Source: DATCVA01 sp036567205 (lineage in GTDB: Bacteria > Pseudomonadota > Gammaproteobacteria > Burkholderiales > Burkholderiaceae_B). From it: a stretch of DNA of 6,077 bases. Made by a program: the position numbers and the translations under genes. The notes below the pieces were generated by a model. The model searched no databases. It was not told where the DNA came from and worked only from the letters and a program-made list of their open reading frames with translations. Of this stretch, positions 1 to 5,887 are shown one piece after another (the first letter of the stretch is position 1; the number at the start of each line of letters is the position of its first letter). The stretch lies in assembly GCA_036567205.1 (NCBI GenBank), contig DATCVA010000034.1:1-6077 (forward strand), in the 5' to 3' direction.

Positions 1-334
1 TGATACGAAAACAGGCGATTACCTTGGCGGTTCGCGCCGTATTGTGGGTAATGTCCAGCTCTACCTTCCATTCCCGGGCGCTACGCGTGACCGCACCTTG
101 CGCTGGTTTGTATTCGGCGATGCCGGTCAGGTTGCCAATACGGGCGGAGGCTGCGCGGCGGGGCGCTCGGGCAGTACGGTCGAAGACCCATGTGGCTGGC
201 GTTATTCGGCCGGTGTCGGCCTGTCGTGGGAGTCTCCTATGGGGCCGTTGCAGTTGTCCTGGGGCAAGGCTCTTAACGCCAAAGAGGGCGACGACCAGCA
301 AGCGTTCCAGTTCCAAATCGGTACGGGTTTTTGA
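1..334 (+). CDS. bamA: BamA, outer-membrane beta-barrel assembly protein, C-terminal end (partial)
   Basis: BamA is the Omp85-family core of the BAM complex and folds and inserts beta-barrel proteins into the outer membrane. Only the last 110 residues are here: the reading frame is open from base 2, with no start in the window, and ends at the TGA at 332-334. What is visible is the end of the Omp85 barrel: a GGSRRIVGNVQLYLPFPG strand, a WFVFGDAGQV strand, then SPMGPLQLSWGKAL and the terminal FQFQIGTGF. These align by eye with the E. coli BamA C-terminus (SPLGPLVFSY ... FQFNIGKTW). The final Phe is the C-terminal aromatic residue typical of outer-membrane barrels. Two cysteines (codons at 152 and 191) lie in a Gly-rich segment between barrel strands. 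The position just upstream of skp and lpxD is the standard one. The POTRA domains lie outside the window. Confidence 0.96.
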   Translation, partial: DTKTGDYLGGSRRIVGNVQLYLPFPGATRDRTLRWFVFGDAGQVANTGGGCAAGRSGSTVEDPCGWRYSAGVGLSWESPMGPLQLSWGKALNAKEGDDQQAFQFQIGTGF

Positions 335-339
335 TGTAA

Positions 340-352
340 GCCATTTAATGGC
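340..352. repeat. Short inverted repeat between bamA and skp
   Basis: GCCATT-T-AATGGC is a perfect 6-base inverted repeat with a one-base centre, starting 6 bases after the bamA stop codon. As RNA it could form only a 5-bp stem with a UUA loop. It lies in the 62-base bamA-skp gap (335-396), which otherwise holds an AT- and pyrimidine-rich stretch and the skp ribosome binding site. It could be a protein-binding site, a weak attenuator or chance. No T-run follows directly, so I do not call it a terminator. Confidence 0.35.
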
Positions 353-382
353 ACAATAGCTCTTTTATCTCTGCTTCTTCGC

Positions 383-386
383 AAGG
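383..386 (+). promoter_or_regulatory. Ribosome binding site of skp
   Basis: AAGG lies 10 bases upstream of the ATG at 397 and supports that start. The next in-frame ATG (490) falls inside the hydrophobic core of the signal peptide and would destroy it. Confidence 0.55.
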
Positions 387-396
387 TAGATTTTTC

Positions 397-951
397 ATGA
401 AGTCTCAAATCGCATTAAAACTTTCAGCTGTAAGTCGTAGTCTTTGCCGAGGAAACCGCGCGTTGGTGTTGGCTGCCTCGCTTGGCGCCATGTCGCTTGT
501 TGCCGCACCGGTGCATGCACAGGCAACAAAAATCGGTTTTGTAAGTACCGAAAAAATTCTTCGTGACTCCAAGCCGGCTAAAGCAGCCCAGGCAAAGATT
601 GAATCCGAATTTAAACGCCGCGACGACGAGTTGCAAAAGTTGGCTAATAATTTGCGTAGTCAAGCACAAAAACTCGATAAAGACGCGCCGGTGCTCTCCG
701 AATCCGAGCGCGTTAAACGCCAGCGTCAATTGGCTGACCTCGATTCCGACTTGCAACGCAAGCGGCGCGAGTTTCAAGAGGACTTCAATCGTCGCCGCAA
801 CGAAGAGTTCTCGAGTATCGTTGAAAAAGCCGACGCGGCCATTAAAAAAATCGCTGAACAGCAAAACTACGATCTGATTATTCAAGATGCAGTAACTGTA
901 AGCCCTAAGGTCGATATTACCGATCAAGTGATGAAAGCGCTGGGCGGTTAA
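397..951 (+). CDS. skp: Skp/OmpH periplasmic chaperone
   Basis: This is a periplasmic holdase that binds unfolded outer-membrane proteins emerging from Sec and carries them to BamA; family members form a trimer with coiled-coil tentacles. The 184-residue precursor has a signal peptide with an unusually long basic n-region (residues 1-21, with K2, K8, R14, R18, R21), a hydrophobic core at 22-36 and a likely cleavage site after VHA (residue 41). The mature protein starts with the OmpH signature TKIGFVSTEKIL, follows with a highly charged Lys/Arg/Glu/Gln-rich helical region (about 55-150, coiled-coil-like, including RKRREFQEDFNRRR), and ends with the core strand YDLIIQDAV and a short helix. E. 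coli Skp is 161 residues, so the extra length is mostly leader. It sits 62 bases after bamA and 6 bases before lpxD, as in other proteobacteria. Confidence 0.95.
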   Translation: MKSQIALKLSAVSRSLCRGNRALVLAASLGAMSLVAAPVHAQATKIGFVSTEKILRDSKPAKAAQAKIESEFKRRDDELQKLANNLRSQAQKLDKDAPVLSESERVKRQRQLADLDSDLQRKRREFQEDFNRRRNEEFSSIVEKADAAIKKIAEQQNYDLIIQDAVTVSPKVDITDQVMKALGG

Positions 952-957
952 TCGCGT

Positions 958-2052
958 ATGCCGGTATTGCTAGCGTCAGATCAAGCGCCATCCTTACGCG
1001 AGCTTTTGGGAGCCGCCAACACGGTAGGTCTGGATTGTAAAGTTGTTGCTACGTCAAACGAGCCTGAGCCCGGTATTCGGGGTTTAGGCTCATTGCATTC
1101 GGCGGGTCCCGGCGAAATCAGTTTTTTATCGAATCACAAACTGCAGTCCCAGTTGGCAGATTGCCGTGCCGCGGCTGTTATTGTCGCTCCGGAAATTTAC
1201 GAATCGCTGCAGGGCCAGTCCTTGCCATACTTCATCGTCGTGTGCAGTCAGCCGTATCTGCTGTATGCCTTGTTGGCTCAATGGTTCGATCAACATCGGT
1301 TGAATCATTTACCTGGGGGCATTCATCGCAGTGCGGTTATTGACTCATCGGCTCAAATTGACGCCGGGGTCAGCATTGGACCGCATTGTGTCATCGAGGC
1401 CAGAGCCAAAATCGGGGCCGGCTCGCGTATCGGAGCCGGCTGCATTATTGGCGCCGACTCGGTACTGGGTCAAGATTGCCTGTTGCATGCTCGCGTTACG
1501 CTTTACCACGGCGTCAGGGTAGGTGACCGTGCCATTTTGCACAGCGGCGTCGTACTGGGGGCCGATGGCTTTGGCTTTGCTCCCGATCCATTTAAAGAGC
1601 GTGGTGCCTGGGCGAAAATTGCCCAGCTAGGCGGTGTACTTATTGGCAACGATGTTGAAATCGGCGCCAATACCACAGTAGATCGTGGCGCGCTCGAAGA
1701 TACGACTATCGGCCATGGCGTCAAACTCGATAACCAGATCATGATCGCCCACAACTGCCAGATCGGCAACCATACCGCCATGGCGGCCTGTGTTGGCGTT
1801 GCCGGCTCGACGATTATTGGCCAGCGCTGCACCATCGGCGGAGCAGCCATGATTTCGGGGCATCTGGTTCTGGGCGATGATGTACACGTTTCGGGTGGTA
1901 CTGCCATTACATCCAACGTAAGCAAGCCAGGCCGGTATACTGGCGTTTATCCGTTTGCCGAGCATGTTCAGTGGCAACGAAATGCTGCTGTATTGTCGCA
2001 GCTCGCTCATTTGCGTCGCCGGTTACGCAATGTAGAAAAAACCGATCATTAA
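958..2052 (+). CDS. lpxD: LpxD, UDP-3-O-(3-hydroxyacyl)glucosamine N-acyltransferase
   Basis: LpxD is the third enzyme of lipid A synthesis. It is cytoplasmic and transfers a 3-hydroxyacyl chain from ACP to the 2-amino group of UDP-3-O-acyl-glucosamine. The 364-residue product has the N-terminal uridine-binding domain (about 1-120, with GEISFLSN near 52-59) and then a left-handed beta-helix of hexapeptide repeats from about residue 122 (IHRSAVIDSSAQIDAGVSIG onward) to about 330, ending in a basic helical tail. The catalytic His is H265 in IAHN, equivalent to E. coli H239. H302 in SGHLVL matches E. coli H276, with the same 37-residue spacing. The start at 958 is 6 bases after the skp stop; its Shine-Dalgarno is weak (GGCGG, 943-947), so coupling to skp translation is plausible. 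E. coli LpxD is 341 residues; the extra length seems to be in the N-terminal part. Confidence 0.97.
   Translation: MPVLLASDQAPSLRELLGAANTVGLDCKVVATSNEPEPGIRGLGSLHSAGPGEISFLSNHKLQSQLADCRAAAVIVAPEIYESLQGQSLPYFIVVCSQPYLLYALLAQWFDQHRLNHLPGGIHRSAVIDSSAQIDAGVSIGPHCVIEARAKIGAGSRIGAGCIIGADSVLGQDCLLHARVTLYHGVRVGDRAILHSGVVLGADGFGFAPDPFKERGAWAKIAQLGGVLIGNDVEIGANTTVDRGALEDTTIGHGVKLDNQIMIAHNCQIGNHTAMAACVGVAGSTIIGQRCTIGGAAMISGHLVLGDDVHVSGGTAITSNVSKPGRYTGVYPFAEHVQWQRNAAVLSQLAHLRRRLRNVEKTDH
1417..1440. repeat. Inverted repeat inside lpxD
   Basis: GCCGGCTC (1417-1424) and GAGCCGGC (1433-1440) are perfect 8-base inverted arms around an 8-base loop. They lie over codons for the repeated hexapeptide unit (GAGSRIGAGC), so the symmetry is probably a by-product of Gly-Ala codons in the beta-helix repeats. 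No T-run follows. Confidence 0.4.
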
Positions 2053-2065
2053 ACAATAATTAATC

Positions 2066-2083
2066 GCGCACGACGACGTGCGC
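2066..2083 (+). promoter_or_regulatory. Perfect hairpin upstream of the fabZ ribosome binding site
   Basis: In the 45-base lpxD-fabZ gap, GCGCACG (2066-2072) and CGTGCGC (2077-2083) form a perfect 7-bp GC-rich stem with a four-base ACGA loop. An AT-rich stretch (2053-2065) precedes it, and the fabZ Shine-Dalgarno sequence starts 4 bases after it. No T-run follows, so it is not a classical terminator. It could be an mRNA stability or processing element, or could affect fabZ initiation; the function is inference. Confidence 0.6.
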
Positions 2084-2086
2084 CTG

Positions 2087-2091
2087 CAGGA
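2087..2091 (+). promoter_or_regulatory. Ribosome binding site of fabZ
   Basis: CAGGA ends 6 bases before the ATG at 2098 and is among the best-placed Shine-Dalgarno sequences in the window. This is the only junction after lpxD where the next gene does not overlap its predecessor. Confidence 0.65.
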
Positions 2092-2097
2092 TATAAA

Positions 2098-2550
2098 ATG
2101 GAACTCGATATTAAGGATATTATGGCCCGACTGCCGCATCGCCACCCGATGCTGCTAGTAGATCGAGTGCTAGAAATGGTGCCGGGGAAAAGCATTGTCG
2201 CGCTTAAGAACGTGACCATGAACGAACCTTTTTTTACGGGGCATTTTCCGCATCATCCGGTGATGCCAGGTGTATTGATCATTGAAGCCATGGCGCAAGC
2301 CGCCGCGCTGTTTTCGTTTGAAGACGACAGCGGTGTGAATCCCGCCGATAAAAAAGTGGCTTACTACCTTGTGGGTGTTGACGGAGCCCGTTTTCGCCGC
2401 CCTGTCGTCCCGGGCGACCAGTTGCGTCTCGAGGTCGTCGCCGATCGTATTAGCCGTACGATGTGCAAGTACACGGGTAAAGCCACCGTTGATGGTCAAG
2501 TGGTTGCCGAAGCCAAGTTAATGTGTGCGATACGTATTCTGGAAGATTGA
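2098..2550 (+). CDS. fabZ: FabZ, 3-hydroxyacyl-ACP dehydratase
   Basis: FabZ dehydrates (3R)-hydroxyacyl-ACP to trans-2-enoyl-ACP in the type II fatty acid elongation cycle in the cytoplasm. It therefore competes with LpxA and LpxD for 3-hydroxyacyl-ACP. The 150-residue product is a single hot-dog domain of normal length. The N-terminus carries LPHRHPMLLVDRV (12-24). The active-site stretch GHFPHHPVMPGVLIIEAMAQ (48-67) gives catalytic H49 and E63, the same numbers as in Pseudomonas FabZ. The C-terminal half has the KVAYYLVGVDGARFRRPVVP core and RLEV strands typical of the family. It lacks the FabA-type sequence features expected of an isomerising enzyme. The stop overlaps the lpxA start by one base (TGATG). 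Confidence 0.97.
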   Translation: MELDIKDIMARLPHRHPMLLVDRVLEMVPGKSIVALKNVTMNEPFFTGHFPHHPVMPGVLIIEAMAQAAALFSFEDDSGVNPADKKVAYYLVGVDGARFRRPVVPGDQLRLEVVADRISRTMCKYTGKATVDGQVVAEAKLMCAIRILED

Positions 2551-3344
2551 TGGATAGTTTAATCCACGCCACAGCCATTGTGGCGCCAGGCGCCGAAATT
2601 GCTTCCGATGTGACCGTCGGTGCTTATAGTGTTGTTGGCCCGAACGTTCGAGTTGGGGCCGGGACTATTATTGGTCCGCATTGCGTTATTGACGGGCATA
2701 CAACCATCGGCGAAAAGAACCATTTCTATCGGTTTTGCTCAATTGGCGGCATGCCGCAAGATAAAAAATATGCCGGAGAGCCTACTCGTCTGGAAATCGG
2801 CAATGGCAATACAGTCCGTGAGTATGTCACTATCAATACCGGTACAACGCAAGACGTTGGGGTGACTCGCCTGGGCGACGATAACTGGATCATGGCCTAT
2901 GTGCATATCGCGCACGACTGCCAGCTTGCCAATCATATTGTTATTGCAAATAGCGTTCAACTGGCGGGCCATATTTATATCGACGATTGGGCTATTATCG
3001 GCGGCTTGTCGGCGGCGCATCAGTTTGTGCGCATTGGCGCCCACACCATGATTGGCGGCACGAGCACATTGCGTCAGGACATCCCCCCTTATGTAATAGG
3101 CGCCGGAGATCCATTTCGTCCGGTGGGCATTAATACTGAAGGTCTAAGCCGTCGCGGCTATTCAACCGAGGCGATCGGGGCTCTTAAAGAGGCATACAAG
3201 ATTTTGTACCGGCGTAATTTCAAGGTCGAAGAGGCTATCGAGCAAATTTGCGCCTTGCAGGCCGAGCGTCCTGCCGCTCACGATGCGCTTCAGGTTCTGG
3301 TGGATTTCCTGAATGCCTCAACCCGGGGCATTGCGCGCGCATGA
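2550..3344 (+). CDS. lpxA: LpxA, UDP-N-acetylglucosamine 3-O-acyltransferase
   Basis: LpxA catalyses the first step of lipid A synthesis: reversible transfer of a 3-hydroxyacyl chain from ACP to the 3-OH of UDP-GlcNAc, as a cytoplasmic trimer. The start at 2550 (MDSLIHATAIVAPGA) gives 264 residues against 262 in E. coli, a TGATG overlap with fabZ and a GGAAG at 2541-2545. An upstream in-frame ATG at 2523 would add nine residues not expected in the family. Hexapeptide beta-helix repeats fill about 6-185, followed by a helical C-terminal domain. Visible matches to E. coli, with a constant three-residue offset, are D71 (D74), K73 (K76), H119 (H122), catalytic H122 in IAHD (H125) and H141 (H144). 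G170 sits at the chain-length ruler position (E. coli G173). The E. coli H191 position is P188 here. The stop overlaps the lpxB start (ATGA). Confidence 0.97.
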   Translation: MDSLIHATAIVAPGAEIASDVTVGAYSVVGPNVRVGAGTIIGPHCVIDGHTTIGEKNHFYRFCSIGGMPQDKKYAGEPTRLEIGNGNTVREYVTINTGTTQDVGVTRLGDDNWIMAYVHIAHDCQLANHIVIANSVQLAGHIYIDDWAIIGGLSAAHQFVRIGAHTMIGGTSTLRQDIPPYVIGAGDPFRPVGINTEGLSRRGYSTEAIGALKEAYKILYRRNFKVEEAIEQICALQAERPAAHDALQVLVDFLNASTRGIARA

Positions 3345-4522
3345 ATTTGCGTGTCGGCATGGTGGCCGGAGAACCTTCCGGGGATCTTTTGGCTGCTCGG
3401 GTCATACAGGGCATCGGCTCTCACATTGGGCAGGGGAAATGCGAGGGCATCGGCGGGCCGGCGATGCAAGAGCAAGGGTTCGAGATATGGCACCCCATGA
3501 ATGCTCTGTCCGTATTCGGCTACGTCGACGCCCTTAAACGTTTGCCCAGCCTTGTAAATATTTATTTGAATGTCAAGAAAAACTGGCTTGCCAACCCTCC
3601 CAGCGTTTTTGTCGGCATCGACGCGCCTGACTTTAATTTGCGTCTTGAGCACCAGTTAAAACAGGCCGGAATCCCCACCGTTCATTTCGTAGGACCGTCT
3701 ATTTGGGCCTGGCGTTACGAGCGCATTCACAAAATACGTGAAGCGGTTTCGCATATGCTGGTGTTGTTCCCCTTTGAAGTAGCTATTTATCAAAAAGAAG
3801 GCATACCGGTCACTTACGTCGGCCACCCGTTGGCCGAAGTGATTCCCATGCAACCGGATCGCCAGGCTGTCAGGGCGCGGCTGGGTATAGATCAAAGTGT
3901 GCGTGTTCTGGCTTTGATGCCGGGGAGCCGCGCCTCTGAAATCAAACTGCTGGCGCCGCGTTTTTTGCAGGCGGCGCAACGGCTTTTGCAGCAGGATCCC
4001 GATCTGCAGATTCTTGTTCCCATGGTCAACGAGCCGCGCCGACGCGAGTTTGAGCTGTTGTTGCAACAGTATCCCGTGGCCAATTTGCGGATTCTTGCCC
4101 AGGGTGCCACGGCTGCACGTCCTGCCGCCTGGGACGCCATGGAAGCGGCCGATGCCGTGTTGGTGGCTAGTGGAACAGCCACGCTAGAGGCTGCGCTGTT
4201 TAAACGGCCTATGGTCATTTCTTACGTGCTGTCGCCCACCATGAGGCGGTTAATGGCGTGGAAGTCGGGGCAGGAAAAGCCGTATGTTCCCTGGGTTGGC
4301 CTGCCTAACGTATTATTGAATGATTTTGCCGTGCCTGAACTCTTGCAGGACGATGCGACGCCCGAAGCTCTTGCCGAGTCTGCCTGGAAGGCTTTGACCG
4401 ATACGGCATACGCAGCTCAGATTGCGAAAAAATTTACACAAATGCATGAAACCTTGTGGCGCGATACGCCAGCCCTGGCGGCACAAGCCATTATTACACA
4501 GGCTCAGCATGGAGCAGGTTGA
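3341..4522 (+). CDS. lpxB: LpxB, lipid A disaccharide synthase
   Basis: LpxB joins UDP-2,3-diacylglucosamine to 2,3-diacylglucosamine-1-phosphate (lipid X), releasing UDP and forming the beta-1',6 lipid A disaccharide. It is a peripheral membrane glycosyltransferase of family GT19 with a GT-B fold. The 393-residue product is of full length (E. coli 382). Motifs in order are VAGEPSGD (8-15), VFVGIDAPDFNLRLE (89-103) with D94 matching E. coli D98, FVGPSIWAWR, FPFEVAIY, VGHPLAE, LMPGSRASEI and the nucleotide-binding ASGTATLEA. The start at 3341 overlaps the lpxA stop by four bases (ATGA), which fits translational coupling. Its own Shine-Dalgarno is poor (GGGG at 3325-3328, 12 bases away). The in-frame extension to 3248 would run deep into lpxA and carries no family signature. 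Confidence 0.97.
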   Translation: MNLRVGMVAGEPSGDLLAARVIQGIGSHIGQGKCEGIGGPAMQEQGFEIWHPMNALSVFGYVDALKRLPSLVNIYLNVKKNWLANPPSVFVGIDAPDFNLRLEHQLKQAGIPTVHFVGPSIWAWRYERIHKIREAVSHMLVLFPFEVAIYQKEGIPVTYVGHPLAEVIPMQPDRQAVRARLGIDQSVRVLALMPGSRASEIKLLAPRFLQAAQRLLQQDPDLQILVPMVNEPRRREFELLLQQYPVANLRILAQGATAARPAAWDAMEAADAVLVASGTATLEAALFKRPMVISYVLSPTMRRLMAWKSGQEKPYVPWVGLPNVLLNDFAVPELLQDDATPEALAESAWKALTDTAYAAQIAKKFTQMHETLWRDTPALAAQAIITQAQHGAG

Positions 4523-5120
4523 TTTGTTCGCAGCCCTGACCTGTACCGACGTACAGGTAGCTGGAATCGACGAGGCGGGGCGAGGGCCTTTGGCAGGCCC
4601 CGTATTTGCGGCGGCGGTTATTCTCGATCCGAATCAGCCTATACCGGGGTTGGCCGATTCGAAAACATTGACAGCGCTGCGCCGCGAAGATTTAGCCGAG
4701 CAGATACGCAGCCAGGCGCTCGCGTGGTGCGTTGCCAGCGCCAGCGTCGATGAAATCGATAGCTTGAATATTCTGCAAGCGACAATGCTTGCGATGCTCC
4801 GTGCTTGCAAAGGGTTGTCGTTGGCGCCGGGTAAGGCGTTGATCGACGGCAATCGTATTCCTAAAGGCCTGCCATGTACGGCCGAAGCGATTGTGAAGGG
4901 CGACTCTACAGTCGCGTCGATTTCTGCCGCGTCGATTTTGGCCAAGACGGCGCGCGACGCCGATTGTTTATTGCTACACAAGTTGTACCCGAACTATGCG
5001 TTTGATCAACATAAGGGGTATGGGACGGCCCTGCACCTGGAGCGATTGCAGGCCCATGGGCCTTGTCCTGCGCATCGCAGCAGCTTTGCCCCCGTCAAGC
5101 GCTTGATGGGGGGACTGTGA
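4509..5120 (+). CDS. rnhB: Ribonuclease HII
   Basis: RNase HII cleaves the RNA strand of RNA-DNA hybrids and nicks DNA 5' of single misincorporated ribonucleotides, starting ribonucleotide excision repair. The 203-residue product starts at the ATG at 4509 (MEQVDLF), overlapping the end of lpxB by 14 bases, with an AGG at 4500-4502. A longer in-frame ORF from 4422 lies wholly inside lpxB and is unlikely. The metal-binding acidic residues are in place: D21 and E22 in GIDEAGRGPLAGPV, D113 in ALIDGN and D150 in AKTARD. Other family motifs are LADSK (48-52), SISAASILAK (137-146) and FDQHKGYGT near 170. The lpxB-rnhB order is widely conserved in proteobacteria. Co-transcription seems certain, but a functional link to lipid A is not known to me. 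Confidence 0.97.
   Translation: MEQVDLFAALTCTDVQVAGIDEAGRGPLAGPVFAAAVILDPNQPIPGLADSKTLTALRREDLAEQIRSQALAWCVASASVDEIDSLNILQATMLAMLRACKGLSLAPGKALIDGNRIPKGLPCTAEAIVKGDSTVASISAASILAKTARDADCLLLHKLYPNYAFDQHKGYGTALHLERLQAHGPCPAHRSSFAPVKRLMGGL
5108..5114 (+). promoter_or_regulatory. Purine-rich ribosome binding site supporting the GTG start of the methyltransferase
   Basis: GGGGGGA ends two bases before the GTG at 5117. The spacing is tight, but with the GTGA overlap on the rnhB stop and the family-like MKHISSRDN N-terminus it favours this start over the in-frame ATG at 5063. Confidence 0.4.
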
Positions 5121-5887
5121 AGCATATCAGTTCACGCGATAACACTCAGTACAAATGGCTTTCGCGTCTGGTTGGCGGGAAACGTGATGGGCACGTAGTG
5201 CTCGAGGGCATTCACTTGTGCCAAGAATGGCTCAAGCACAAAGGCGCGCCTCAGTTGGCCTTGTTCGATTCCGAGCGGCTTCAGCACAGTTCTGAATTAG
5301 CCGCTTTGTCGGCGACGTTGAGTTCGGATCTTTGCGTTAGCTGCGAGCCTGCATTAATGCAGCGTTTATCGCAGGTGGAGCACGGTCAGGGTGTTTACTT
5401 CGTCGCGTCGTTGCCAATGCCTTCCACGCCCTCATGCATTACACATAATTGTTTATGGCTGGATCGAGTTCAAGATCCGGGCAATGTAGGGACTCTGTTA
5501 CGCACGGCCGCTGCGGCTGGCATAACACATGCCTATTTGTCGCGGGGAACCGCATCGGCGTGGTCGCAGAAAGTGCTACGTAGTGCACAAGGTGCGCATT
5601 TCGTCATGTCAATTTATGAACAGCTGGACTTTCTGGCGGAACGCGAAAAATTGGCAATACCGTTGATTGCCACCGCCCTGGAAGATGCGCAATCGTTGTA
5701 TGACATGGCCTTGCCCAGGGACTGCGCCTGGCTGGTAGGAAATGAAGGGCAGGGCGTTGATTCCGGTTTGCTGGCCCTGGCCGATGCACGTGTGTTTATA
5801 CCGCAGGTGCAGAGTGTTGAGTCATTAAATGTGGCAGTTGCCGCCGCCATCTGTTTGTTTGAGCAGCGTCGGCAACTTGGTTGCTGA
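5117..5887 (+). CDS. SpoU/TrmH-family RNA 2'-O-methyltransferase
   Basis: This is a SPOUT-class methyltransferase that transfers a methyl group from S-adenosylmethionine to a ribose 2'-OH in rRNA or tRNA. With the GTG start at 5117 it has 256 residues. The N-terminal part (about 1-95, with VVLEGIHLCQEWL at 27-39) looks like the L30e-like substrate-binding domain of the RlmB/TsnR group. The catalytic domain shows the three SpoU motifs: motif 1 DPGNVGTLLRTA (120-131, N123 and R129), motif 2 WLVGNEGQGV (205-214) and motif 3 IPQVQSVESLNVAVAAAI (228-245). The motifs are intact, so activity is expected, but the target nucleotide cannot be read from sequence; 23S rRNA is a reasonable guess, so no symbol is given. 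It overlaps the rnhB stop by four bases (GTGA) and is the last gene of the + strand operon here. Confidence 0.92.
   Translation: MKHISSRDNTQYKWLSRLVGGKRDGHVVLEGIHLCQEWLKHKGAPQLALFDSERLQHSSELAALSATLSSDLCVSCEPALMQRLSQVEHGQGVYFVASLPMPSTPSCITHNCLWLDRVQDPGNVGTLLRTAAAAGITHAYLSRGTASAWSQKVLRSAQGAHFVMSIYEQLDFLAEREKLAIPLIATALEDAQSLYDMALPRDCAWLVGNEGQGVDSGLLALADARVFIPQVQSVESLNVAVAAAICLFEQRRQLGC

Noticed and set aside
24..359. A 111-codon open frame overlapping the bamA end in another + strand frame
   Set aside because: It overlaps the clear BamA reading, has no recognisable domain, and its Arg/Ser/Ala-rich composition is that of an out-of-frame shadow.
331..368. Possible sigma70 promoter for skp (TTGATG with a CACAAT or TTTTAT downstream)
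   Set aside because: Each hexamer matches consensus at only about four of six positions, and the spacing is poor (15 bases for CACAAT). It cannot be separated from chance by eye.
340..370. Inverted repeat plus pyrimidine-rich tract as a terminator after bamA
   Set aside because: The stem is at most 5 bp with a three-base loop, and the T-rich sequence does not follow it directly; bamA and skp are commonly co-transcribed.
1417..1440. Stem-loop inside lpxD as a regulatory element
   Set aside because: It falls on codons of a repeated Gly-Ala hexapeptide unit, which readily creates such symmetry, and no other signal accompanies it.
1503..1925. 140-codon - strand open frame inside lpxD (and similar antisense frames over skp, fabZ, lpxA, lpxB and rnhB)
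   Set aside because: They lie opposite well-supported genes, have no recognisable motifs and look like antisense shadows of conserved coding sequence.
3248..3340. Upstream extension of lpxB to an earlier in-frame ATG
   Set aside because: The added 31 residues overlap conserved lpxA coding sequence and are Arg/Cys/Gly-rich without family similarity; the ATGA overlap at 3341 gives the expected MNLRVGMVAGEPSGD N-terminus.
5063..5116. ATG at 5063 as the methyltransferase start
   Set aside because: It would add 18 residues read out of frame from conserved rnhB sequence; the GTG at 5117 gives a family-like MKHISSRDN start with a four-base overlap.
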